Shown piece after piece: positions 35,669 to 44,866 of a stretch of 64,000 nt of DNA (the first letter of the stretch is position 1; every line of letters begins with the position of its first letter). The stretch is from Kitasatospora sp. MAP12-44. GTDB taxonomy: Bacteria > Actinomycetota > Actinomycetes > Streptomycetales > Streptomycetaceae. Location of the stretch: assembly GCF_029892095.1 (NCBI RefSeq), contig NZ_JARZAE010000004.1:5022001-5086000 (forward strand). The letters run 5' to 3'. Position numbers and translations under genes: made by a program. The notes beneath the pieces are model-generated. The model made no database searches, had not been told where the DNA came from, and was given only the letters and a program-made list of their open reading frames with translations.

Positions 35669-38600
35669 ATGAGCCTGACCGGACTGCTCGATGTCGTCGC
35701 ACGGGACGCCGCCCTCGCCGAGGCGATCGAGGCGGCGGCGACCGGCCACCGTCCGCACCTCGACCTGGTCGGGCCGCCCGCGGCCCGGCCGTTCGTCATC
35801 GCCGCGCTGGCCCGCTCGCTGGCGGTGGTCGGCGCCGAGCGCGGCCGGCCCGTGCTGGCCGTGACCGCCACCGGGCGGGAGGCCGAGGATCTGGCCGCCT
35901 CGCTGCGCTCGCTGCTGGCGCCGGACGCCGTCGCCGAGTTCCCGGCCTGGGAGACCCTGCCGCACGAGCGGCTCTCGCCGCGCTCGGACACGGTGGGCCG
36001 CCGGCTCGCGGTGCTGCGCCGGATCGTCCACCCGAGGGAAGGGGGCACCTCCCAGACCCCCGAGGGGTCTGGGGGAGATGTGGCGGCCGGGCCGATCCAG
36101 GTGATCGTGGCGCCGGTGCGCTCGGTGCTGCAGCCGCAGGTCAAGGGGCTGGCCGAGCTGGAGCCGGTGCAGCTGCTGCACGGTGAGACGCACGACCTGG
36201 AGTCGGTGGCCCGCCGGCTCGCCGCGGCCGCCTACTCGCGGGTCGAACTGGTCGAGAAGCGCGGCGAGTTCGCCGTCCGCGGCGGCATCCTGGACGTCTT
36301 CCCGCCGACTGAGGAGCACCCGCTGCGGGTGGAGTTCTGGGGCGACGAGATCGAGGAGATCCGCTACTTCAAGGTGGCCGACCAGCGCTCGCTGGAGATC
36401 GCCGAGCACGGGCTCTGGGCGCCGCCCTGCCGGGAGCTGCTGCTGACCGACCAGGTGAAGGCCCGCGCCGCCGAACTCTCGGCGGCCCACCCCGAGTTGG
36501 CCGAGATCCTGGACAAGATCGCGCAGGGCATCGCGGTCGAGGGGATGGAGTCGCTGGCACCGGTCCTGGTGGACGACATGGAACTGCTGCTCGACGTGCT
36601 GCCCTCGGGGAGCATCGCGGTGGTCTGCGACCCCGAGCGGGTCCGCACCCGGGCCGCCGACCTGGTGGCGACCAGCCAGGAGTTCCTGCACGCCTCCTGG
36701 GTCGCGGCGGCCTCCGGTGGAGACCGTCCGATCGACGTCGAGCAGATCGACGTCTCGGCCGCCTCGCTCTGGTCGCTGGCCGACATCCGCGAGCACGCGC
36801 AGGGCATCGGACTGCCCTGGTGGTCGGTGAGCCCGTTCGCCACCAGCGACTCCGAAGTCACCTCGGTGCTGGAGTTCGACGCCAACACGCTGACGCTGGG
36901 GATGCGCGCGGTGGAGGCCTACCGCGGCGACACCGCGCGGGCGATCGCCGACGCCAAGGAGCGGCTGGCCGCCGACTGGCGGGTCGTCATGGTGACGGAG
37001 GGCCAGGGGCCCGCCTCCCGGCTGGCCGAGATGCTCGGCAACGAGGGCATCCCGGCCCGGCTGGCCACCGACCTGACCGAGCCGCCCACCCGGGACGTGG
37101 TCTACGTCTCCTGCGGCTCGATCGAGTACGGGTTCGTCGACGAGGTGAACCTGCTGACGGTGATCACCGAGACCGACCTGTCCGGTCAGCGGTCCTCCAC
37201 CAAGGACATGCGCCGGATGCCCTCGCGCCGCCGCAAGGCGATCGACCCGCTGGCGCTGGCGACCGGTGACTTCGTCGTGCACGAGGCGCACGGCGTGGGC
37301 CGCTACGTCGAGATGGTGCAGCGCACCGTGCAGGGCGCGACCCGCGAGTACCTGGTGCTGGAGTACGCGCCCGCCAAGAAGGGGCACCCCGGCGACCGGC
37401 TGTTCGTGCCGACCGACCAGCTGGACCAGGTGACCAAGTACGTCGGCGGCGAGGCCCCGACGCTGCACCGGCTCGGCGGCGCGGACTGGGCGAAGACCAA
37501 GCAGCGCGCCAAGAAGGCGGTCCGCGAGATCGCCGCCGACCTGATCAAGCTCTACTCGGCGCGGATGGCGGCCCCCGGGCACACCTTCGGCCCGGACACC
37601 CCGTGGCAGCGCGAGCTGGAGGACGCGTTCCCGTACGCGGAGACGCCCGACCAGCTGACCACCATCGCCGAGGTCAAGTCCGACATGGAGAAGTCGGTCC
37701 CGATGGACCGGCTGATCTGCGGTGACGTCGGCTACGGCAAGACCGAGATCGCGGTCCGGGCGGCCTTCAAGGCGGTGCAGGACGGCAAGCAGGTGGCCGT
37801 GCTGGTGCCCACCACGCTGCTGGTGCAGCAGCACTTCTCGACCTTCGCCGAGCGGTACGCCAACTTCCCCGTGGTGGTGAAGGCGCTGTCCCGGTTCCAG
37901 AGCGACAGCGAGGCGAAGGCCGTCCTGGAGGGGCTGCGGGACGGCTCGGTGGACGTGGTGATCGGCACCCACCGGCTGTTCTCGTCCGAGACCAGGTTCA
38001 AGGATCTGGGCCTGGTCATCGTCGACGAGGAGCAGCGCTTCGGCGTCGAGCACAAGGAGCAGCTGAAGAAGCTGCGCGCCAATGTGGACGTGCTGACGAT
38101 GTCCGCGACCCCGATCCCGCGCACCCTGGAGATGGCGGTCACCGGCATCCGGGAGATGTCCACCATCACCACCCCGCCGGAGGAGCGGCACCCGGTGCTG
38201 ACCTTCGTCGGCCCGTACGACGAGAAGCAGATCTCGGCCGCGATCCGGCGTGAACTCCTGCGCGAGGGCCAGGTGTTCTACATCCACAACCGGGTCGAGT
38301 CGATCGACCGGGCGGCCGCCCGGCTCAAGGCGCTGGTCCCCGAGGCCCGGATCGCCACCGCGCACGGGCAGATGGGCGAGAACCTGCTGGAGAAGGTGGT
38401 GGTCGACTTCTGGGAGAAGGAGTTCGACGTCCTGGTCTCCACCACCATCGTCGAGTCGGGCATCGACATCTCCAACGCCAACACGCTCATCGTCGAGCGC
38501 GGTGACACCTTCGGCCTCTCCCAACTGCACCAGCTGCGGGGCCGGGTGGGCCGTGGCCGGGAGCGCGGGTACGCCTACATGCTGTACCCGCCGGAGAAGC

Positions 38601-39313
38601 CGCTCACCGAGACCGCCCACGAGCGGCTGGCCACCATCGCGCAGCACACCGAGATGGGTGCGGGCATGTACGTGGCGATGAAGGACCTGGAGATCCGCGG
38701 CGCGGGCAACCTGCTGGGGGGCGAGCAGTCCGGGCACATCGCGGGCGTCGGCTTCGACCTCTACATGCGGATGGTCGGCGAGGCGGTGGCCGAGTTCCGG
38801 GAGTCGCTGTCCGGCGGCGGGGAGCCGGAGGAGGAGCCGCTGGAGGTCAAGATCGAGCTCCCGGTGGACGCCCACGTGCCGCACGACTACGCGCCGGGGG
38901 AGCGGCTGCGGCTGCAGGCCTACCGCTCGATCGCGGCGGTCAACTCGGAGTCGGACATCGAGCAGGTCCGTGCCGAACTGGCGGACCGCTACGGGAAGTT
39001 GCCCGACCCGGTGGAGAACCTGCTGATGGTCGCGGCGCTACGGCTCTTCGCCCGCCGGTGCGGGGTCGCGGACATCACCCTGGCGGGTGCCAACGTCCGC
39101 TTCGGGCCGGTCGACCTGCGGGAGTCGCAGCAGCTGCGCCTGAACCGGCTCTACCCGCGCAGCCAGGTGAAGGGTGCCACCCAGCAGGTGCTGGTGCCCC
39201 GTCCGTCGACCGCCCGGATCGGCGGCAAGCCGGTGGTCGGGCGTGAACTGCTGGCCTGGTGCGGGACGTTCCTCTCCACCATGTTCGAGGACCTGGCGGG
39301 GGCGAAGAAGTAG
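35669..39313 (+). CDS. mfd: Transcription-repair coupling factor
   Basis: Mfd removes RNA polymerase stalled at DNA lesions and recruits UvrA. The 1214-residue product has the UvrB-homology module at the N-terminus, a RNA polymerase-interaction (CarD-like RID) domain near residues 525-590 (GDFVVHEAHGVGRYV), and a RecG-like translocase with Walker A GDVGYGKTEIA, DEEQRFG, SATPIPRTLEMAV and the QLRGRVGRGRERGYAY motif. The TRCF domain is at the end. Near residues 122-136 the reading frame contains an inserted palindromic repeat (36034-36077). The start is the ATG at 35669 with a weak GAAG upstream. Confidence 0.95.
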   Translation: MSLTGLLDVVARDAALAEAIEAAATGHRPHLDLVGPPAARPFVIAALARSLAVVGAERGRPVLAVTATGREAEDLAASLRSLLAPDAVAEFPAWETLPHERLSPRSDTVGRRLAVLRRIVHPREGGTSQTPEGSGGDVAAGPIQVIVAPVRSVLQPQVKGLAELEPVQLLHGETHDLESVARRLAAAAYSRVELVEKRGEFAVRGGILDVFPPTEEHPLRVEFWGDEIEEIRYFKVADQRSLEIAEHGLWAPPCRELLLTDQVKARAAELSAAHPELAEILDKIAQGIAVEGMESLAPVLVDDMELLLDVLPSGSIAVVCDPERVRTRAADLVATSQEFLHASWVAAASGGDRPIDVEQIDVSAASLWSLADIREHAQGIGLPWWSVSPFATSDSEVTSVLEFDANTLTLGMRAVEAYRGDTARAIADAKERLAADWRVVMVTEGQGPASRLAEMLGNEGIPARLATDLTEPPTRDVVYVSCGSIEYGFVDEVNLLTVITETDLSGQRSSTKDMRRMPSRRRKAIDPLALATGDFVVHEAHGVGRYVEMVQRTVQGATREYLVLEYAPAKKGHPGDRLFVPTDQLDQVTKYVGGEAPTLHRLGGADWAKTKQRAKKAVREIAADLIKLYSARMAAPGHTFGPDTPWQRELEDAFPYAETPDQLTTIAEVKSDMEKSVPMDRLICGDVGYGKTEIAVRAAFKAVQDGKQVAVLVPTTLLVQQHFSTFAERYANFPVVVKALSRFQSDSEAKAVLEGLRDGSVDVVIGTHRLFSSETRFKDLGLVIVDEEQRFGVEHKEQLKKLRANVDVLTMSATPIPRTLEMAVTGIREMSTITTPPEERHPVLTFVGPYDEKQISAAIRRELLREGQVFYIHNRVESIDRAAARLKALVPEARIATAHGQMGENLLEKVVVDFWEKEFDVLVSTTIVESGIDISNANTLIVERGDTFGLSQLHQLRGRVGRGRERGYAYMLYPPEKPLTETAHERLATIAQHTEMGAGMYVAMKDLEIRGAGNLLGGEQSGHIAGVGFDLYMRMVGEAVAEFRESLSGGGEPEEEPLEVKIELPVDAHVPHDYAPGERLRLQAYRSIAAVNSESDIEQVRAELADRYGKLPDPVENLLMVAALRLFARRCGVADITLAGANVRFGPVDLRESQQLRLNRLYPRSQVKGATQQVLVPRPSTARIGGKPVVGRELLAWCGTFLSTMFEDLAGAKK
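36034..36077. repeat. Interspersed palindromic (REP-like) element inside mfd
   Basis: The element is GAGGGAAGGGGGCACCT followed by CCCAGACCCC-CGA-GGGGTCTGGG and GGAG. It contains a 10-bp perfect inverted repeat (36051-36060 with 36064-36073). The GGGGGCACCTCCC...GGGGGAG form recurs between genes in Streptomyces genomes (from memory). Here it lies in the coding frame and adds about 15 residues (REGGTSQTPEGSGG) at the tip of the UvrB-like module. Confidence 0.75.
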
Positions 39314-39327
39314 CACGGCTGTTGATC

Positions 39328-39356
39328 GGTGGTCCCGGAGCTTCCCCGGGACCACC
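39328..39356. terminator. Bidirectional terminator between mfd and the DUF4352-like gene
   Basis: An 11-bp perfect stem GGTGGTCCCGG (39328-39338) with CCGGGACCACC (39346-39356), loop AGCTTCC. It sits between two convergent genes. Confidence 0.88.
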
Positions 39357-39359
39357 TGG

Positions 39360-39962
39360 TCAGGAGAGCTGCCACTGGCCGCTCTGGTCGGCGAATCCGC
39401 TGTCGAGGGCGAACTGCGCCTTGACGAGCTTGGTGGCGACGGGGACCTCGAAGGTGATGAAGCCCAGCGCGCTGTCCCCGGGGGCGATGGCGAGCGGCGT
39501 GGGGAAGCTCTGGCCGGCCGTGATGTCGGCAACCGTCGGGTTGTAGGACTGGCTCTGGTCGTCCAGCAGGGTGGTGCCGTTCTCCGGGTCGTCGTTGTAG
39601 GCGGCGGTGCCGGTGTTCTTGATCCGCAGCTGGACGGCGATCCAGCGCTTGCCGTCGGCCGGCTTGTTGTAGTCGTCCGAGCTCTGGGCGTTGTCGACCA
39701 CCTTGACCACGGTGATGTCGGCCGAGGCGCCCTTGTCCGTGCCCTTGAGGGCGATGGTGTCGCCCACCTTCGCGACGGTCGGAGCCTTGGCGGCGCCGGC
39801 CGGCTTCGCGCTGCTCGGGGCGCCGGCCGCGGCCGACTTCTTCGGCTGGGTGGAGACCGAGGCGCCGGTGGTCGGCCCGCACGCCGTGGTGGCCAGGGCG
39901 ATCAGTACGGCGCCGGCCAGCAGGGTCGCGGAGGTGCGGCGGCGGGTGGTGGTGATGCGCAT
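39360..39962 (-). CDS. DUF4352-type extracellular lipoprotein
   Basis: The 200-residue lipoprotein has a signal peptide with hydrophobic core (LLAGAVLIALA), a lipobox-like LATTAC (C28), a disordered Ser/Ala/Lys linker to about residue 60, and then an Ig-like beta domain: KVGDTIAL, WIAVQLRIKNTG, DDQSQSYNP, PGDSALGFITFEVP. This matches the DUF4352 (Telomeric-repeat-binding-like immunoglobulin) fold. Function unknown; such proteins are surface-exposed. ATG at 39962 with AAGGGA about 7 nt upstream. It is convergent with mfd. Confidence 0.82.
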   Translation of the reverse strand: MRITTTRRRTSATLLAGAVLIALATTACGPTTGASVSTQPKKSAAAGAPSSAKPAGAAKAPTVAKVGDTIALKGTDKGASADITVVKVVDNAQSSDDYNKPADGKRWIAVQLRIKNTGTAAYNDDPENGTTLLDDQSQSYNPTVADITAGQSFPTPLAIAPGDSALGFITFEVPVATKLVKAQFALDSGFADQSGQWQLS

Positions 39963-40152
39963 GGCGAAATCCCTTGCTCTCAGGCGCTTCCCGGGCCGAC
40001 TGCTGCCGTCCGGTGCGATGGGTTCATCACATCAGGAGCTGTGAACGCTGTCAACGGCAAAATGCGAAACGTCTCTGTTCACGTGTGAACGCCTGATGGT
40101 GAGGTCCACGGCTATGCTGTGCGGTCACAGACCGTTCGCAGAGGAGTCGTCC

Positions 40153-42309
40153 ATGCCGGAGAGCCCCGAGGTGACCGCCGTCGAGATCGCCAGGCTTGCC
40201 GGAGTCGGACGGGCGGCGGTCAGCAACTGGCGCCGCCGTCACCCCGACTTCCCGCAGCCGGTCGGCGGCACCGAGGCCAGCCCCACCTTCCCGCTCGACC
40301 GGGTCGAGAACTGGCTGCGCGAGCAGGGAAAGATCGCCGAACTCCCACTGCTGGAAAGGGTCTGGCAGCAGCTGGAGGCGCTGCGCGACCCGGCCGGCCA
40401 CCCGGCCGCGCTGCTGGTGCCCGCCGCCGCCTTCCTGCTGCTGCTGCACCGCGCGCCCGAGCGCTGGGCCGCCCTGGAGCGCGAGGCCGACACCCGGCTC
40501 GCGCTCGCGCTGCCCCGCGCGCTGGCCGAGCTGTCGACCGACGTGCTGGGCCCGCCCGGCGCCGAGCTGCTGCGACTGCCGACGCTCTACGGCAGCACCC
40601 AGCTGGAGCTGGCCCGGCTGCTCGCCCGACTGGCCGCCGAGCACGGCCCGGTGGCCGCCTGTGAACAACTGCTGACCCGCTACGCCGAGGCCAACTCCCG
40701 CCAGGTCAGCCCGACCCCGCCCGAGGCCGCCGCCCTGCTGGCGGCCCTGGTGAGCGCCGAACCGCACCTGCACGGCGATCCGCGCAGCGTCCTCGACCCC
40801 GCCTGCGGCCTGGGCGCCCTGCTGCTCCCGCTGCCCGCCGCCACCCTGCGCTGGGGGCAGGAGCTGGACCAGGTGCTCGCCGCGGTGGCCCTGCTCCGAC
40901 TGGCCCTGCACAGCCCGGCCACCGCCCCCGGCCCGCTCCCGCTGCGGCTGGGCGCCGGCGACAGCCTGCGTGCCGACGCCCACCCCGGCCTGCTCGCCGA
41001 CGCGGTGCTCTGCCAGCCCCCGTACAACGAACGCGACTGGGGCCACGAGGAGTTGCGCTACGACTCGCGCTGGCTCTTCGACCAGGTGCCGCCCCGCGCG
41101 GAGTCCGAACTGGCCTGGCTGCTGCACTGCCTGGCGCACACCCGCCCCGGCGGCCTGACCGCCCTGCTGCTGCCGCCCACGGTGGCCTCCCGGCGGGCCG
41201 GCCGGCGGCTGCGCGCCGAGCTGCTGCGCTCCGGCGCGCTGCGCGCCGTGATCGCGCTGCCGGCCGGCGCCGCGCCGCCGTACGGCGTGCCGCTGCACCT
41301 GTGGCTGCTGCGCCGCCCCGACCCGCAGGACCAGGCCGCCCGGCGCCGCCTGCTGCTGCTGGACGCCACCGCCACCCAGCCCGCGTCCGGCCAGGCGGGC
41401 GGGCGCGACCGGATCGGCTGGCCCGAGCTGCGCCGCACCGTGCTGGACACCTGGCGCGCCTTCGACGAGGCCTCCCGCGACGGCGGCCCGGCCCCGGCCG
41501 ACCGGCCCGGCGTGCACCGGGTGCTCGACGCCATCGACCTGCTCGACGACGAGACCGACCTCTCCCCGGCCCGCCACCTGCCGCCCGCCGCGCCGGTCGG
41601 CGGCACGGCCGCACTGGAGCACCTGCGCGGTCGGCTGGTCGAGGTGCTCACCGGGCTGGCCGGCCTGGACCGGACGCTGCCCCAGGTCGCCGAGCCCGCC
41701 GAGCCCGCCGCCACGCCGATGATCACCATCGGCGAGCTGGTCCGGGCGGGCGCGCTGGAGGTGCAGTCCTCCGGGCAGGGGCCGATCACCCGGCCGGCCG
41801 GCGCCGGTGTGCCGGGCGTACCGGTGCTGACCGAGCAGGATCTGATGTCCGGTCAGCAGCCCGGCCAGGTGCTGTACGGCGACCCGGCCGACGCCGTCCT
41901 GGCCCGCCCCGGCGACGTGCTGACCCCGGCGCTGGGCGCCGGCCCGTTCGGCACGGCGGTGGCCGTGGTGGTCCGGGCCGGCGACCGGATGGACGGCGCG
42001 GCACTGGGCCGCCAGCTGCACCTGCTGCGACCCGATCCCGCCGTGCTGGACCCGGAGTTCGTGGCCGGCCGGCTGCGCTCCAGCGCCGGCAGCCGGCGGG
42101 CCAGCAGCCACGCCTCCACCACCACCCGGCTCGACGTCCGCCGGGTGCAGCTGCCCCGCCTGCCGATCGAGCGCCAGCAGGCACTGGGGGAGGCGTTCCG
42201 ACAGGTCGCCGCCTTCGAGGCGGAGCTGCGCCGGGCCGGCGAGTTGGGCCGCCGACTGGCCCAGGGGCTGACCGACGGCCTGGCCGAAGGTGAACTGACG
42301 CCGCGTTGA
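40153..42309 (+). CDS. HTH / N6-adenine methylase / specificity-like fusion protein
   Basis: The 718-residue product has a helix-turn-helix at its start (VEIARLAGVGRAAVSNWRRRHPDFP). A type I HsdM-like methylase domain spans about 170-460: SAM motif I DPACGLGALL (D215) and motif IV written QPPY (Q288) instead of NPPY/F. A C-terminal segment (about 520-700) resembles one half of an HsdS specificity subunit (ITIGELVRAGALEV, then QLPRLPIERQQALGEAFR). There is no helicase gene nearby. The ATG at 40153 has GAGGAG 6 nt upstream. It may be a solitary methylase, an inactive DNA-binding relative, or a regulator. Confidence 0.8.
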   Translation: MPESPEVTAVEIARLAGVGRAAVSNWRRRHPDFPQPVGGTEASPTFPLDRVENWLREQGKIAELPLLERVWQQLEALRDPAGHPAALLVPAAAFLLLLHRAPERWAALEREADTRLALALPRALAELSTDVLGPPGAELLRLPTLYGSTQLELARLLARLAAEHGPVAACEQLLTRYAEANSRQVSPTPPEAAALLAALVSAEPHLHGDPRSVLDPACGLGALLLPLPAATLRWGQELDQVLAAVALLRLALHSPATAPGPLPLRLGAGDSLRADAHPGLLADAVLCQPPYNERDWGHEELRYDSRWLFDQVPPRAESELAWLLHCLAHTRPGGLTALLLPPTVASRRAGRRLRAELLRSGALRAVIALPAGAAPPYGVPLHLWLLRRPDPQDQAARRRLLLLDATATQPASGQAGGRDRIGWPELRRTVLDTWRAFDEASRDGGPAPADRPGVHRVLDAIDLLDDETDLSPARHLPPAAPVGGTAALEHLRGRLVEVLTGLAGLDRTLPQVAEPAEPAATPMITIGELVRAGALEVQSSGQGPITRPAGAGVPGVPVLTEQDLMSGQQPGQVLYGDPADAVLARPGDVLTPALGAGPFGTAVAVVVRAGDRMDGAALGRQLHLLRPDPAVLDPEFVAGRLRSSAGSRRASSHASTTTRLDVRRVQLPRLPIERQQALGEAFRQVAAFEAELRRAGELGRRLAQGLTDGLAEGELTPR

Positions 42310-42463
42310 CCAGCGCCGAGCCGCGATGGGCCGCAGTCACGGTCCGGCGGCTTTCGTCGCAACCCCCGTCCGAACCCCCGCCCGGTGGCGGTACGGTGGC
42401 GGTCGGGCCGCGGCAACCGCCGGACCGGCCCGACCACTTCTTGTCGCACGGGAGCGCACCGCC

Positions 42464-42994
42464 ATGGCAGGCCACTACCCGGACCAGTTCGGGCCGCCCC
42501 GGCCACCACGGCGGACGGGGCCGTTCGGCACCGCTGCCAAGGTGCTCTGCTGCGTGCTCCCGGTGCTGTCGATCGGGCTCCTCGGCTTCGTCCCGTCGCT
42601 GGCCCTGGCGGTGCGCCGCAGGCGGCCGGCGGACGTGGCGGGCGCGGCGCTCTTCGGCGCGCTCTTTGTGCTGATGGTGGTCTGCGCGGGGATCGCGGGC
42701 CCGGACGGCAAGCATGTGGTGGCCAACGGCCTGGGCATGGCCGCGATGATCGTGCTGATCTTCACCCCGCCCGCGCACTTCCTGCTGATGCACCGTCGGT
42801 CGCGCTGGCAGCCCGCCCCGCCGCCGCCGTTCGCCTTCGGCCCACCCGTCCCCGTCCCTGGACCCGTTCCCGGACCCGCCGCCGTCTCCTTTCAGCAGCC
42901 GTACCCGGTCTACCAGGGCGAGCCGCCCGCCGACGACCTCCAGCAGCTCGGCGAGCTGCTGCGCCGGCAGGCCGAGGGCGGCGGCGGCCGATGA
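42464..42994 (+). CDS. Small membrane protein coupled to a Ser/Thr kinase
   Basis: The 176-residue product has two or three transmembrane helices (about residues 25-55, 62-82 and 90-110), a Pro-rich cytoplasmic-looking tail (PPPFAFGPPVPVPGPVPGP) and a short helical end (DDLQQLGELLRRQ). The fold is not recognised. The ATG at 42464 is taken from the region with GGGAG about 11 nt upstream. Its stop overlaps the kinase start (ATGA), so the two are translated together, which suggests that it serves the kinase as anchor, sensor or substrate. Confidence 0.72.
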   Translation: MAGHYPDQFGPPRPPRRTGPFGTAAKVLCCVLPVLSIGLLGFVPSLALAVRRRRPADVAGAALFGALFVLMVVCAGIAGPDGKHVVANGLGMAAMIVLIFTPPAHFLLMHRRSRWQPAPPPPFAFGPPVPVPGPVPGPAAVSFQQPYPVYQGEPPADDLQQLGELLRRQAEGGGGR

Positions 42995-44718
42995 CCGCGG
43001 CCCGCGTGATCGACGGGCGCTACCGGCTGACCGAGAAGATCGGGCACGGCGGCATGGGCCAGGTCTGGGCCGGCTACGACGAACGGCTCGACCGCCGGGT
43101 CGCCGTCAAGCTGCTGCGCGGCGACCTGCTGCCGGTCGACTCCCGGCCCGGCGGCGGCTCGCACTCCGCAGGCCCGCAGGAGGACAGCCTGCGCAGCCGC
43201 TTCCTGCGCGAGTGCCGGATCACCGCCGCGCTCGACCACCCGGGCCTGGTCACCGTGTTCGACGCGGGCGAGGACGCAGGCGAGCTCTACCTCGTGATGC
43301 AGCGGGTGCCCGGGATCGGCCTGGGCGACCTGATCGCCGAGCAGAGCCCGTTCCCGATCGACTGGGCGGTCGCGGTGGCCGCGCAGATCTGCGCCGCGCT
43401 CTCGGCGGTGCACGCCGTCCCGGTGGTCCACCGCGATCTGAAGCCCAGCAATGTGATGGTCCGTGAGGACGGCCGGGTGGTCCTCCTCGACCTCGGCATC
43501 GCCACCGCCCTGGACCGCGACCACACCCGGTTGACGCTGACCGGCGTGCCGATCGGCAGCCCGTCGTACATGGCGCCCGAGCAGGCGCTGTCCGGCGTCG
43601 TCGACCCGCGCACCGACCTCTACGCGCTCGGCTGCCTGCTGCACGAGATGCTGGCCGGCGAGGAGCCGTTCCGGGCGCCCACCGCGCTCGGCGTGCTGCG
43701 CCGCCAGGTGGACGAACCGCCGGTGCCGCTGCGCCGGTTGCGGCCCGAGGTGCCGGCCGCGCTGGAGGCGCTGGTGCTCGACCTGCTGGCCAAGCCGCCG
43801 GCCGGCCGGCCCGCCGACGCCCAGCAGGTGCACCGCCGCCTGCTGCCGCTGCTGCCCGCGCCGAGCGGCTCGGCGCCGGCCCGCTTCGGCCCGCTGCCCG
43901 ACCCGACGCTGCCGCTGCGCCACCCGCACCACCCGCTGCCCGCCCCGGCGGCGCTCCCCGCCCCGCTGCCCGGCTTCGCGCCGCCGCTCCCGCCCGCTGC
44001 GCCACCGCCGGTGCACCCGGGCTCGGCGCACCCGGCCCCGGCGCCGCCCGCCGGGCCGGTCGGCGCGCCGGGCGGTGACCTCGCGGCGGCCTGCGGCGCG
44101 GTCTCCGACCTGCTCGCCGCGCACCGCTACGCCGAGGTGCTCGACCTCGCCGCCCGGCTGCTGCCGCGTGCCCGGGTCGAGTACGGCGACCAGGCGCCGC
44201 TGGTCCGCACCCTGCGCACCATCTACGCCCGCACCCTGCTCCAGGAGCGCCAGTACCGCTCGGCGCTGCCCGAGTACCAGCTGCTCGCCGCGGCGGCCGC
44301 CGCCGAGGGCGACCCGCAGGCACTGGACCACCGCCGCAAGGCGGCCGGTTGCCTGGAGCAACTGGGCCGCGCCCCGGAGGCGCTGGCCGAGTACCGGGCG
44401 CTGCTGGCCGCCCACACCGCCCGGCTGGAGTCCGGCCAGGACACCGATCCGGTCCGCTGCTTCGACCTGCGCGAGCGGATCGGGGTGCTGCTGGCCGGCG
44501 CCGGGGACACCGAGGGGGCCTGGCAGTGGCTGCTGGCGCTGCTCTTCGACCGCGAGCCCCGGCTCGGCCCGCACCACCCCGACGTGGTCCGGCTGCGCCA
44601 GCACCTGGACCAGTTGCAGCACCACCGCGGGACCGGCCCGCAGCCGCTGGACCCGCGCACCGGCAGCTGGCCGCCCCACCGCCCGGCGACCGGGAGTCCA
44701 TACCGCGCCGGGCGCTGA
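42991..44718 (+). CDS. Ser/Thr protein kinase (Hanks type) with C-terminal TPR-like region
   Basis: The 575-residue product has a kinase domain at residues 5-285: glycine loop KIGHGGMGQVW, VAVKLL (invariant Lys), HRDLKPSNVM (D149), DLGIA (DFG variant DLG), and APEQ. A Pro/Ala-rich linker spans about 290-365, then a helical region (about 370-540) with TPR-like spacing (ARTLLQERQYRSALPEYQLL and RKAAGCLEQLGRAPEALAEYRALL). No transmembrane helix is present, so the kinase is soluble and probably held by the coupled membrane protein just upstream. The ATG overlaps that gene's stop codon. Confidence 0.9.
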   Translation: MTAARVIDGRYRLTEKIGHGGMGQVWAGYDERLDRRVAVKLLRGDLLPVDSRPGGGSHSAGPQEDSLRSRFLRECRITAALDHPGLVTVFDAGEDAGELYLVMQRVPGIGLGDLIAEQSPFPIDWAVAVAAQICAALSAVHAVPVVHRDLKPSNVMVREDGRVVLLDLGIATALDRDHTRLTLTGVPIGSPSYMAPEQALSGVVDPRTDLYALGCLLHEMLAGEEPFRAPTALGVLRRQVDEPPVPLRRLRPEVPAALEALVLDLLAKPPAGRPADAQQVHRRLLPLLPAPSGSAPARFGPLPDPTLPLRHPHHPLPAPAALPAPLPGFAPPLPPAAPPPVHPGSAHPAPAPPAGPVGAPGGDLAAACGAVSDLLAAHRYAEVLDLAARLLPRARVEYGDQAPLVRTLRTIYARTLLQERQYRSALPEYQLLAAAAAAEGDPQALDHRRKAAGCLEQLGRAPEALAEYRALLAAHTARLESGQDTDPVRCFDLRERIGVLLAGAGDTEGAWQWLLALLFDREPRLGPHHPDVVRLRQHLDQLQHHRGTGPQPLDPRTGSWPPHRPATGSPYRAGR

Positions 44719-44866
44719 TCCGCCGCCGCTGTGGTCCGTCCGGGTGACCCGTACTGCTCAAGGTCTGGGCAACGGCCGTCGGCCTCCCTATTCTCAGGTC
44801 CGTCAGGAGACACCCAGAGCGACCAGTCGTCACAGCAGCCCCGTTTCCGTGCCCGGGAGGCCCCGC

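Noticed and set aside
35145..35702. Minus-strand open frames in the gap before mfd
   Set aside because: They overlap each other and the hairpins, have no ribosome-binding site and no domain.
35594..38884. Minus-strand open frame of about 1100 codons
   Set aside because: Antisense shadow of mfd.
40153..44718. Complete Pgl or BREX defence system
   Set aside because: PglY/BrxC-like ATPase and PglZ-like phosphatase genes are not in the window; only a methylase and a kinase are present.
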